A DNA stretch of 64,000 nucleotides from Phaeodactylum tricornutum CCAP 1055/1. Lineage: Eukaryota; Bacillariophyta; Bacillariophyceae; Surirellales; Neidiaceae. This document shows, in pieces, positions 32,243 through 41,893 of the stretch. The first letter of the stretch is position 1; each line of letters opens with the position of its first letter. Below the pieces are notes generated by a model. It was not told the DNA's origin. It ran no database searches and saw nothing but the letters and a program-made list of their open reading frames with translations. The position numbers and the translations under genes are program-made. The DNA lies in assembly GCF_000150955.2 (NCBI RefSeq), contig NC_011686.1:124001-188000 (forward strand). Reading direction: 5' to 3'.

Positions 32243-34977
32243 TTACTTTGTGGGTGTTGGTTCTGGTTGCGCGCCGGTAAAGAAGGAGTCCCAGTGGGAT
32301 GGTGCGTTCTCGTCGACCTTGCTCAGCGCGACTCTTGGTCGCACCACGACATCTGTTCGGCTATCCACGCCCGAATATGAGCTGCGCTTTGGCGGCGCCC
32401 GATCACTGTTTGCCGTAGCTTGTTCTCCGTACCGGCCCGTGAGCCGATCAAAATGCAACGGGGTGTGGCCCAGGTTGCCGTTGAAACGATTTTTCTTAAC
32501 TTCAATATATTTCCGACGACCGTCGGTCTGGAGGATTAAAACGGTGTCGGCTTCCTGTGTTGCCTTGGCACTGCCGTAGATACTCGCCATGCTTAGTTTC
32601 ATATCTTCTTGCTCCTTACGGGGGTGCACCACCAAGGTCACGTGAACGTTCTTGTCCGTAGCAAATTTACGGAACTTTTCAATCGCCACGTCTTGGACGT
32701 CAAACTTGTCGAACGTGGATGTTTTGTTTTTGTTGCGAGAGATCATAAATTGCATATTGTCCAGAATGATGTGCTCGACATCGTTCACGTACACTGATAA
32801 AGCAAAAGGAGTGTGTAACCGAGTGAGAGACGCCGGTCGTCACGCATTGAAAAAAATGCATTCGTTACTTCCTACTCTCCGTAGCACGACGTACCTGCAT
32901 AGTCCATGGCATCAAGAACGTCGTCGACATCGGACCCGCCGTGGAACTTCATAAAGTAAAAAGGCAGACGCTCGAAGCGATCAGCCAGCGCCTCCAATTT
33001 GCTCTCCACGGCTTGCTCACCGGTGGGAAGTGGTTCTCTCGAGAATTGTTGCATAAGTTTGTGGATAAGTCGGGTATTTTTGATTTCGAAACTCCCCCAC
33101 AACATATTGATCCCTTGTTCGGCCAAATCCAAACTCATCTGACCGAGGAATGTGGTCTTGCCACTCCCGGTGGGGCCCGTCAGTACGGTCATTTCTCCGC
33201 GACGGAATCCCTTGATAATGTTCGTCAGGGCCGGCAAGCTCGTCATGGGCACACCAACGTACTTGTCTGGATGAATGATTTCGTGGAGGACCGAGGAGCG
33301 CAGGTCCCGAAAGGTGAGAATGCGTTCGTGCGGGACTGGCTGGGCGTCCCGGACCATGGCTTCCAAATCGAGGCCCTGCAAGAGCGCATCGTTGGCGTCC
33401 TTGGGCAGTGGAGCGTCCTCCGGGACGTGCTGTTTCCCCGGCTTGACAATGTATGTTCGTTCGAGACCAATTTTTTTGGCAAATTGCTCGGCTCCTTCCT
33501 GCCCCGGTCCGTCGTTGTCCATCCAGAGAATGATCTTGGCAAAGTTTTCGAGGAGTGGCAATACTTCGGGAGGCAGCGATCGACATCCGTTGGGTAAACT
33601 GACGGCGGGTCGTCCGGTGGCTTGCCATACGGCCATGGCGTCGTACTCGCCTTCGGTGAGGATGATTTCGGTGGCTTCCGGGGGGACCGTGTGAAAGCCG
33701 AAGAGTCCCCACCCACCCCCGGGCGGGTCCAAGCGTTGCCAGGATTTCTTGGCAACGGCGCGTACTTTAATGCGACGAGTCAAGAAGGATTGGTGTTTGG
33801 TTTCTTCCAAAGAGAGTGGTGCGCCGTTGTTGGCTAGAGCTGTGGTTGGTATGGTGGTGATAGCGGTGGTTGGATCGTTGTGATGACCCTCGTCGTCGTC
33901 GTCGTGAGGATCGGTCCCAAGAGAGACATCGTCGGTCGGTGTGGTCGCGGGAGGGGGCTGGGAGGGTGCGGGCAAAGGTTCGGCGTTCCAGACAAACTTG
34001 GCTCCCCGGAGTTCTTCCTGATACTCTACGGCGGCCACACTCATGATCCAGGGAAAGCTGACACATTCGGCCTTGACCCATTGATTGGCGTCGTCCAGAA
34101 AGTTGTAATTGGCTCGTCCCACTCCGTACTTTCGGAGCGTCCGCTTCTGCAGTCCCCGGGTTTCCCGTAAGTAGGTTTCCACCTCGTTGGGTCCCTGATC
34201 GAACAACTGTGTCGAGTAACAGGCTTGCAGTTTCCGCGCCGGCAACGGCAAGGGTTCGACGTCTCGTTGGACGGGCGTCGATGTTTCCAAAAAGTCCCGG
34301 AAACGATCTTCGGTAGTCCGCGCCTGTGCCACCGACGCGTGTCGGACGCCCGCCTGGGGACGTTGCGATTTGGACTGCGTGGTGTTGGCCCAGGGTGCGT
34401 GGTGGGGCGTCCGGGCGCTGCGGAGTCCCGTCGACGGCCGCGTGGTGCCGACGCCGACGTCCGTGACGCCCGTGACGTGGAATCCTCCGAGCGTGGCTTT
34501 GAAGTCGTACCAGGATCCGCCGTTGCCGCAACGGTGACAAAAGTAGGCGCCGCCTCCGATCTGCAGGTAACACTTGTGCTGATTGTCGGCTTTGCCGTGC
34601 GTGGGCTTGTCGCAGAAGGGACAGGTGCGGAGAATGACGTGTGACGGAGTCGTCCGTGAGCCTTCCGTCTCGACGCCCTGTGCGTCGCAGTAGTCCAAAA
34701 TGTCCCGGGCTGACAATTGCAAGGATTGGTTGTGTTTGGACACGAACACTTTGGAACGGCGTGTTTGACAGACGTGAGGTTTCTGGTGATTGTGATTGTT
34801 GCGCGTGTTGTGGGGGTAACTGGTGTGGGTACACACGACGGGTCTACCCGTGTGCAGAGACGCCGTACGGGAAGAGGACAACCCGAACGTTGGGATCGTC
34901 GGAGCGATCGAAGCGCTCCGGAGACGCCACCCGACACGACGACGATACGCGTGACGGACGTGTCGAGAGGGCAACAT
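32243..34977 (-). CDS. Twinkle-type mitochondrial primase-helicase
   Basis: Two exons, 34977-32895 and 32793-32243, with a 101-nt phase-1 intron (GTACGT to ATCAG), give 877 residues. The N-terminus (MLPSRHVRHAYRRRVGWRLR) is basic and looks like a mitochondrial presequence. A CPFCDK...YFCHRCGNGGSW zinc ribbon follows, then a Toprim domain (EIILTEGEYDAMAVW; KIILWMDNDGPGQEG), a linker helix, and the RecA-like helicase core with Walker A LTGPTGSGKTTFLG, SFEIKNTRL, HIILDNMQFM and a final EVKKNRFNGNLG. Twinkle is the replicative helicase of mitochondrial DNA, and in plants and many protists also a primase. The intact zinc ribbon and Toprim acids suggest that primase activity is kept. Plastid or dual targeting cannot be excluded. 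An acidic Asp/His-rich stretch interrupts the N-terminal half. Confidence 0.92.
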
Positions 34978-35713
34978 GAATCGACAGCAGTCGCAGCAAT
35001 AGTAATTGTCGTAGGAATAGTAACACTCAACAACAACCACTTCAGTACTAAGATACGACAATAGATACTAGAACAATGGCAACAACACAGCAACAACAAT
35101 GGCAATGCCGTCGTGGTGATGATACGACGGCCGTGGTTTCGGCAAACTGGTGTTTTTTTTTGCCTCCGAGCGAGTCGGGCGCGGACGGGAAGCGACGCGG
35201 GGACGCGCGAGGAGGACTCTCCGCGCTGCCGTACTTAGGGTATTCGAATTCGATACCCTAATTGGATTTGAAAATGGCGCGTCTGCAGAGCTGTCTCTTT
35301 CCACACGCGTCACAACAACCACAAAATACCCAACCACCACCACCACCACCAATACCCACACGGAACCAAAAGGTCCCCTTCGGACGACTACCTCTGTCAT
35401 GGGAACACTTTATCCGTACAAGCGGCACCCAACCGGGACACAGCCAACCATCATGGTACAGGTAAGCGTGTTGTCGTCTACCGGACGGTTCCACCCTGGA
35501 AGGGGGTTTCTAACGAACGTTAGGGGACGGTGTTGTGAACAACCTACTCTAGGACGGACGGGGTTCGACTCGAGCCTAGTCGATGCCCCAAAACAGTCAT
35601 CGAACTAGGGATACAATACTAAAGAGAACGCCAATGCCAACGCCAGTGCCAACGCAAATTAGTCTAGTAAACGAAGTAGGCCGAGACGTGTTCGGGGATG
35701 GGCCCATCGTTGT
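34978..35713. other. Upstream region of Twinkle with a CCA microsatellite
   Basis: A (CCA)6 microsatellite lies at 35334-35351. A perfect hairpin CTAACG-AA-CGTTAG is at about 35513. Frames of up to 152 codons cross this interval on the plus strand, but their content is repeat-derived. No gene is called. Confidence 0.4.
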
Positions 35714-36533
35714 TTACTCCTTCTTTTCTTCCGGTGTGCCGTTCATCTTCTCCCACACCTTCTTGAGTTGGTTGGGCGAAGATTCCAGGAACTTGTCGTA
35801 TCCCAGTTCCGACACCAAATCCGTCATGGCCTTGCTCTTGTCCACATTGTTAGCCTTGGCGAATTCCGCGGCTTTAAAGTCGGCGGCTTCCTTGGTGAAG
35901 GCCTTGAGGGTATCGTCGGCCTTTTTCAAATCAAGCTCCACCGTGGAGACGGCTTCGGCGAACCACGGTTCGTCACCGCCATCCGCCGCACCCGAGTAAC
36001 TGGCTTGTCCCACCGGACTGGTGCCGGGCACACGCCAGTTGCTGGGACTGACGGCCCCGAAGGTTCCCTGGCCACCGTCGCCGCCCTGCGCGGGCACGTA
36101 CGCGTTCTTCTTGCCGAACTCCAAATCGTACTCGGCCATGGATACGGCCGTGGCGGCTAGAGTCATATCGATCAATCATTTCCAAAATAGAGAAACATGG
36201 ACACAAATATAAAATGGACACAAACAAGAAAGCAAAGAGGACAAATCGAGTCAGTGGTCGCCGTGTAGGGCAAAGGGACCCAGATTGGAAAACGCAACCA
36301 TACGAAATGGAAGACACACTCTTCCGGGGATGCATTCCATCGTGCTCGACACGCGGCTGCGTTTGATCGATAGATACACACACACTCACACAGAAACAGA
36401 CGATACACAATACAAGTCTACGTTGTTATACACGCATACGGAATCAGGACTACGTACAACGGACGCCGAATGCGGCGGGTGCAAACGCCGAAGCGGTAGT
36501 AGCAGTAGCGATAAGAGCAGCGATGACCTTCAT
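35714..36533 (-). CDS. Plastid-targeted protein of unknown function
   Basis: Two exons, 36533-36458 and 36156-35714, with a 301-nt phase-1 intron (GTACGT to CTCTAG), give 172 residues. Exon 1 encodes MKVIAALIATATTASAFAPA, a signal peptide ending in the ASAFAP motif that directs diatom proteins into the four-membrane plastid, with a short basic transit stretch after it. The mature part starts with a glycine-rich segment (YVPAQGGDGGQGTFG), then SNWRVPGTSPVG, and ends in about 90 residues of charged helices (DLKKADDTLKAFTKEAADFK; LKKVWEKMNGTPEEKKE). It has no membrane helix. I do not recognise the family; size and composition would suit a stromal or lumenal accessory protein of the photosynthetic apparatus, but that is a guess. 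The gene is divergent from another plastid-targeted gene. Confidence 0.8.
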
Positions 36534-37215
36534 GGTGTATTTTTGGCTAGACCCGAAAACCAGAGAGAGTTTCACAGTGTGGGGCGTCGACTATCGTGCG
36601 CTGTACAACAGGTACCGTAGCCTACCGTACCGTACGGGTGAGCGTTTGGGGGGTGTCGCGAGTCGAATCCTAGCTACACTAGCTTCTAGCTAGAACGGGG
36701 CGTGCATCTCGCTGTGATGGGGGATATATCCCTGCCCGCTCCCGACGTTGCTCTCGCACCCAAACCCAACCCGTACGTTGAACCTTTTGGATCGTCACAT
36801 TCGAGCTCTCGAAAGGTTTAGCACTCCGAGCGTGGCACCGCGCTCTCTACACGGTTGACCAACGAGACCACCCTGATCGGTCAACGTCACGAGACCAAGA
36901 AAAGTACATACACCGGAAAAAGAAATGAATAGGCCAGATTGGCAGCAAAACAATAGTACATCCACCGCAATGCAATAGCGGAAAAATGGTGCCAACGGAA
37001 ACTTATCCTTGACAGTCAGTCTGTCCATCTCTCCACAGACAGATACCGGTCGATTGTGACGGCGGATAGAGAATTCTGGATCGGTACTAACGTAAGCATA
37101 TCTCATTGCACAATGAACACTCACTCTCTCAGTCCAAACAAATCTAGCTTTGGTGTGTTCACCTTTGCCTACGCCTTGACTACCAAGAGACACACAGGAT
37201 TCTTAACGACGAGGA
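36534..37215. promoter_or_regulatory. Divergent promoter region of two plastid-protein genes
   Basis: The 682 bp between two genes that both encode AFAP-type plastid-targeted proteins. TTCACAGTG is at about 36571 and TTGACAGTCAG at about 37012, both partial matches to the window's repeated motif. No coding feature. Confidence 0.4.
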
Positions 37216-38145
37216 ATGATTCCGCAACGAAAAAGCCTCGTGGGATGGCTGTGGGTAGTTGCCACAACGGCGTTTGCACCTCGGCCCACTCGCCAATGGA
37301 CAAGGTTGCCTGATTCCTTCGGACCCACACGTTTCCACGGAATACACGCGTGTCGGCCACGCGACGGCACATCTTTGTCCGTCCTACCACACTCGGATTT
37401 ACAACGTGTTCGGGAGGTTCGAGAAATGCCCGAGCCGCTGCCGTTGGAACTCAAAAATAGCTACTATCTGTTACGCCATGGACAGTCCACGGCCAACGTC
37501 GCGCAAGTCATTTCGTCGGATCGAATGACACTGGCGTACACCGACAAACACGACGTGACACTGTCCGGCTACCAACAAGGCAAGGACGCTGCATCCCAGC
37601 TCTTGGACGCTCTGGAGCGAAACGCCACTCGCGGAGAAAACGTAGTCTTCGTATCGTCGCCCTTTGCCAGAGCTCGTTCCACCGCCCGAGCCTGTCTCGA
37701 CGGACTCCAGGAATTGGACGAACGCGTACAAGCCTTGGGACTCCTAGTGAATACTAATGTGGTTCTTGATGAGCGACTCATGGAGCGATTCTTTGGTCGA
37801 CTCGACGACGAAGCCATATACACCTACTCCTACGTTTGGCCCTTGGACAAGTTCAACGTGACCCATACAGCATTTGGCGTCGAATCGGTAGCGGCCGTTT
37901 GTACTCGTCTGCACGAACTCGTCACCGCACTGGAAGAAACCTACGAGCGCGCCCATATTGTTTGTGTCTCGCACGCGGATGTCTTACAGATTGCGCAATT
38001 ATACGCCGCCCGCGCCGATAACGTCGGCGCCTTTTCCTCCTACCGCTTTCGCAACGGAGAAGTACGATCCATGATTTTGGGCACCACCGCCTGTTTGCCC
38101 GAACCATCTCCCTTGCTACCGCCCGAGCGAGGAACCAAAGTGTAG
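37216..38145 (+). CDS. Plastid-targeted histidine phosphatase (phosphoglycerate mutase family)
   Basis: This single exon encodes 309 residues. The start MIPQRKSLVGWLWVVATTAF is a signal peptide; cleavage before the F of AFAPRPTRQW gives the diatom plastid motif and a basic transit segment. The histidine phosphatase domain begins at about residue 82: YYLLRHGQSTAN carries the catalytic RHG, VFVSSPFARARSTA the second arginine, LMERFFGRLDDE the acid region, and VCVSHADVLQIAQ the second catalytic histidine. The family includes phosphoglycerate mutases and many phosphatases acting on sugar phosphates or other small substrates. The order RHGQSTAN plus one SHAD fits the broad PhoE/SixA-like group better than glycolytic mutase, so the substrate is left open. 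Confidence 0.85.
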   Translation: MIPQRKSLVGWLWVVATTAFAPRPTRQWTRLPDSFGPTRFHGIHACRPRDGTSLSVLPHSDLQRVREVREMPEPLPLELKNSYYLLRHGQSTANVAQVISSDRMTLAYTDKHDVTLSGYQQGKDAASQLLDALERNATRGENVVFVSSPFARARSTARACLDGLQELDERVQALGLLVNTNVVLDERLMERFFGRLDDEAIYTYSYVWPLDKFNVTHTAFGVESVAAVCTRLHELVTALEETYERAHIVCVSHADVLQIAQLYAARADNVGAFSSYRFRNGEVRSMILGTTACLPEPSPLLPPERGTKV

Positions 38146-38264
38146 TCTAGAGCCATCTCTGCTGACGAGAGCAAGTGGTGCGTATCCGTATCCGGCTTCG
38201 ACAGGAGCCAACAACAACACTTCAGGGGCACGGTCTGTTGTCTAAGCAGGTTGTGGTTTTCGTT

Positions 38265-41231
38265 TTATCTTACAGTTAGCACACTATCGTTCACCTTATC
38301 CAAATTGCATACGGGTAAAAGGGGACAATCTTCCAAATGCAACGAGTGTACCTGAAAGGAACACAGTACGGTTTCGGGCAATTCCTCTTGCTTCGAAGCT
38401 TCTATGATAAACGCGAATCCAATCGTTACCGCTTTAGTGTGCCCCCTGACGACACTCAAAATTCCTTTCGCAATGGTGGATGCCGTAATTATTACGTCCA
38501 CTTCGTACACTCCCTTGCGGCCCCCCGGCTCCGGATCGCGGAAAAAGTACTGCAACGGTATTACTTTCCCTAACAGGGCTGGGGACTTTCCCGGACCGAC
38601 GGCCGTCTTGACAATCCACGGACCTTCAATAACGATAGGCAACAGCTTAAGACGCGCATCTCGATACTGCTGGTCGCCTTTGAGAAAATTAAGCCAAACT
38701 TGGCGTAGCTTGTCGGGAAATTTGTCCAAAGGGGGGATACTAAAATACGCGACAAAGTTGCCAAAGGGCAGCAGAAAATTGACCAAAAATGTGTCGTGTT
38801 CACCGAGCTTACCTCCCAATACCGCTGGGTGTCGAGCGATGTGTCGTTCCGGATTGTCCGTCATCCAAACGTCGACTCCCCGACAAGTCAACGGTGCGGG
38901 ACCGGAAGGTACTTTGACGCGATCTTGCAAGTACGTATTCCCCCGGACATGAAAAATGCCGTACGGAGGTTGACTCCAGCACGAAACCCCGTCGTTTCGT
39001 GGATATTGCGGCAGTGGAGACGATAGCAAACCTTCGTTGAACGATACATCTAAAGTATCCGGTAGTCCACTCGCTTCTTCCCCTTCCGATTCTTCCCCAT
39101 CGTAGTCTATCTCATCCAATGCCGAAGCAGAATCCACAAAATTGTCCCCCTCCAACTGCATTTGCTGGGATTCGATCAAAGCGTTCGGTATCTTTGTAAT
39201 TGCTGTCTTGGATTGTGTATCACCTGTTGTAGCCGACACTGATTTGGCGGTTTTTTGGGGAGTGGTTGTTGCCGATCGGTTAGAAAGTATGGTGTTCACG
39301 GCAGACCGTTCTGTGCCGGGAATCAAAAGGACCCAACGGCCAAAGTAGGCGGCCCCCAGCCAAGACACCACAAGTACATCCAGCCGCACCGCCAATACAG
39401 GTATAGCGCGTTGCCACCACCGTGCCAGAGGTACAATGCTGGCCGCCGTGACGCCAATACCACTCACGAGCCACCAAGGCCGTCGTAGCCAACGCACCGC
39501 GTAGACATCCCATATCGACGGATCACTGCGACAGGACTGCAACCAGGATTTCACGTATTGGTCCGTGCGTGTACGAGGACGCAACGTGCGAGTTTTATTT
39601 TGCAAAGTAGACTGGGAAGCGTGAGCTTGCCAAAAGCGTCGCAAGAAAGAGTCGGACGAAAACGTGTTTGTCTGGTCCGCCGCTCCGGTGGTTGTTCCGA
39701 TGCCCAAAAACTTCTTCATGGCCTTTGCGTTAACCATACTTGCATCCATCACGAGACTGCGCAAAATACTGTCCACCGTCGATAGTGAAGATTGCACGGT
39801 CCGGAAGGACGGAAACTGCCGATAGCGCGGCAACTTTCGAATTGGCTCCAGCTGTACCTGATCCAAGAGGGATGGTCCAAGTTCTTGGCATAAATCGCTC
39901 AGGAGTGTTTGAAAATCGTCGGCCGTTCGCAATAAAACCCACGACTCTGCTTGCCAAGGCGTGGCAGTTTCGGCGGAATCGTGAACCACAACGGATTTCA
40001 GAAGTAGTCCGTGAATTTCGTAGGCCACTTCGAATTTCAACATTCCCAAGAGACGCACCATACGAAAGGTGGTTACTTTGGTAACGACGACTTTGCCTTT
40101 GGATGGCGATGAAGAAGGCGCGATGGCATGGGTAGCTTTGTGGGCAGAACGGTGGCCCGGAATTGCCGTGGAGACACTAGCGTTAGTAGTGCCAGTCGTG
40201 GTGGGGGAAAGTGGCGGAACGGTGGATATAGCAACCGCATTTGTCGTGCGTGCGGGACTGTTCCGTGGGGAAGATGGACTGCTTGCCGAACCATCCAGCG
40301 TCCACACTTTGGGCGTGTCGTGAATTTCCCACGACGAAGTGTCATCGTCAAAGTCATCGACGACGATCGGAAGCTCGGGCTCGGCACCCTTTCTGGTATT
40401 AGCAGGGGTGCTGTGGGCGGTGGTCAAGGCGGTGGTAGAAACAGAGCGAGTGTCCGTAGGGGTTCCCGTAGGAGACGGAGAAAGCCACCACGGTTCCGAC
40501 ACGAGTCCCCGTTGGTGTTGCTGTTGCGTGGAGGCCCACTGGAGGGCGACCACCCAGGATTGTGCTTCTTCCAAACTACTCACGGCGCACAGAAAGTCCC
40601 GTTGTTCTTTGGGTGTTTCGCCTTGACACGAAGCAGTGAGTTTGTTGTGTCGACGGGTAGGCATCATGATGGATGGCGTGGAGAGGAGGGCAAGTGCCGA
40701 GAGGCTATGATGATGTTGGTGTTGCTGCTGGTGGTAAGACTGCGATTGTGCCTCCAACGTACGCATCGTGGTGGTCCCAGAAGGATCGTCCAAAGCGTCT
40801 ACTATGGCATCTTCTTGTTCATCCTCCTCGTCGGTTTCCAAATGCAAAAGTCTTTGTCCCCGAAACAAAAAGCCGAAACTGCCCCTCGGCAATCCCACGT
40901 GAATATCTCGTAAGGTGGTAACGTCGAGAATGCGAGCGTGATAAATCGCCAAGGTATACTTCTGCACGCGACGGTGTGGGTGTTGGGCGTCCTCCGGATG
41001 GGGGCTCTCAGCTGTTGTCGAGGAAGAGCCGAAGTTCCCTTCGTTCGTCCGGGCCGACGGAAGTTCGTAATACCGCACGAGCCCGTTGTCCCACAATTCC
41101 AGATACCGGTGTCGCCAAACGCGACGGATTTTCCCCCGCACGTGCGCCCTACCCGCGTGCCGAATCTGCGGTACTGAATATGTTCTCGGTAGACTGGGAG
41201 TCTTTTCTCCGTGGGTAACGACGGATGTCAT
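38265..41231 (-). CDS. PH-PX-EDR2_C (DUF1336) lipid-binding protein
   Basis: This single exon encodes 988 residues from the first ATG of the frame; the 29 codons before it begin with GTG. A PH domain starts near residue 24 (HVRGKIRRVWRHRYLELWDN). Long Ser/Thr/Gln/His-rich linkers follow. A PX-like region (FEVAYEIHGLLLKSVVVHD; LPRYRQFPSFRTV) lies around residues 395-520. One or two hydrophobic stretches (WWLVSGIGVTAASIVPLARW; VLVVSWLGAAYFGRWVLLI) come next and could anchor the protein in a membrane. The last 250 residues are an EDR2_C domain: GNTYLQDRVKVPSGPAPLTC, FLVNFLLPFGNFVAYFS, GKVIPLQYFF and YEVDVIITAS. EDR2-type proteins bind phosphoinositides and act in membrane trafficking and stress signalling in plants. 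The gene is divergent from the ankyrin gene. Confidence 0.82.
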   Translation of the reverse strand: MTSVVTHGEKTPSLPRTYSVPQIRHAGRAHVRGKIRRVWRHRYLELWDNGLVRYYELPSARTNEGNFGSSSTTAESPHPEDAQHPHRRVQKYTLAIYHARILDVTTLRDIHVGLPRGSFGFLFRGQRLLHLETDEEDEQEDAIVDALDDPSGTTTMRTLEAQSQSYHQQQHQHHHSLSALALLSTPSIMMPTRRHNKLTASCQGETPKEQRDFLCAVSSLEEAQSWVVALQWASTQQQHQRGLVSEPWWLSPSPTGTPTDTRSVSTTALTTAHSTPANTRKGAEPELPIVVDDFDDDTSSWEIHDTPKVWTLDGSASSPSSPRNSPARTTNAVAISTVPPLSPTTTGTTNASVSTAIPGHRSAHKATHAIAPSSSPSKGKVVVTKVTTFRMVRLLGMLKFEVAYEIHGLLLKSVVVHDSAETATPWQAESWVLLRTADDFQTLLSDLCQELGPSLLDQVQLEPIRKLPRYRQFPSFRTVQSSLSTVDSILRSLVMDASMVNAKAMKKFLGIGTTTGAADQTNTFSSDSFLRRFWQAHASQSTLQNKTRTLRPRTRTDQYVKSWLQSCRSDPSIWDVYAVRWLRRPWWLVSGIGVTAASIVPLARWWQRAIPVLAVRLDVLVVSWLGAAYFGRWVLLIPGTERSAVNTILSNRSATTTPQKTAKSVSATTGDTQSKTAITKIPNALIESQQMQLEGDNFVDSASALDEIDYDGEESEGEEASGLPDTLDVSFNEGLLSSPLPQYPRNDGVSCWSQPPYGIFHVRGNTYLQDRVKVPSGPAPLTCRGVDVWMTDNPERHIARHPAVLGGKLGEHDTFLVNFLLPFGNFVAYFSIPPLDKFPDKLRQVWLNFLKGDQQYRDARLKLLPIVIEGPWIVKTAVGPGKSPALLGKVIPLQYFFRDPEPGGRKGVYEVDVIITASTIAKGILSVVRGHTKAVTIGFAFIIEASKQEELPETVLCSFQVHSLHLEDCPLLPVCNLDKVNDSVLTVR

Positions 41232-41893
41232 GCTTCGGAGTGTTGGCGTTTCGTTGGTAGATAACGAAGGCACCCGCAATCCAACCGAATTTCGAGCCGA
41301 CGGGAGTGCGAGCGACACGACGCCTGCTACTTGGCCGCGACGTTTACTATTTGCCGCACAACACTCTCACTCGGACTATGTCTCGTTTCCCCGTATGCGC
41401 TTTTTCGTTGGATTTTGTTGCCTGTAGTAGTTGTTGTTATTATTGACGGTCAATAGTGTACCTACTGTCCCTCGTTTCATTTCCGTTGCGTGTCTTTTTC
41501 GAACAAGCCGGTTGACTCGGAACGCCACGGGACAGACGCGACTCAACGTGAATGTTTGCTTGGTGTCACGGCGCGATTGCTCTATTAGAGAAGAGAGGAA
41601 AAGCCCGGACTTTCACATTCTTGTGTTGAGCTCTATAGAGCTACTACTAGAGTAGTAGAGAACGAGAAACGGCTTACAGTGACTGTCGAACGTGTAAAAG
41701 CCCTACCCTAACATACAGGACGCTGAGTCATGATGTATGTCTCATGTGACACGAGTCCCGTCGTCTGGCGTTTGAACGAGTGACCGTGACTCTAACGGCT
41801 CTCGTTGACCGAGTCTCTTTGTAGAAGGCATTGCAGTGACTGCAGACCATCAATTAGTGTGTGTTGCGTCATACGGATAGCAGTGTACCAACC
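41232..41893. promoter_or_regulatory. Divergent promoter region, EDR2_C / ankyrin genes
   Basis: The 662 bp between two divergent starts. TTACAGTGACTGTCG is at about 41674, and GCAGTGACTGCAG, an imperfect palindrome related to the repeated motif, is at about 41833, some 50 nt before the ankyrin start. No gene is recognised. Confidence 0.4.

Noticed and set aside
33767-35105. Two overlapping minus-strand frames of about 355 codons in the Twinkle region
   Set aside because: They are other frames of the Twinkle gene. Only the frame with zinc ribbon, Toprim and Walker motifs is coherent.
35558-35576. GGTTCGACTC as a tRNA B box
   Set aside because: No matching A box, acceptor stem or anticodon arm could be folded around it.
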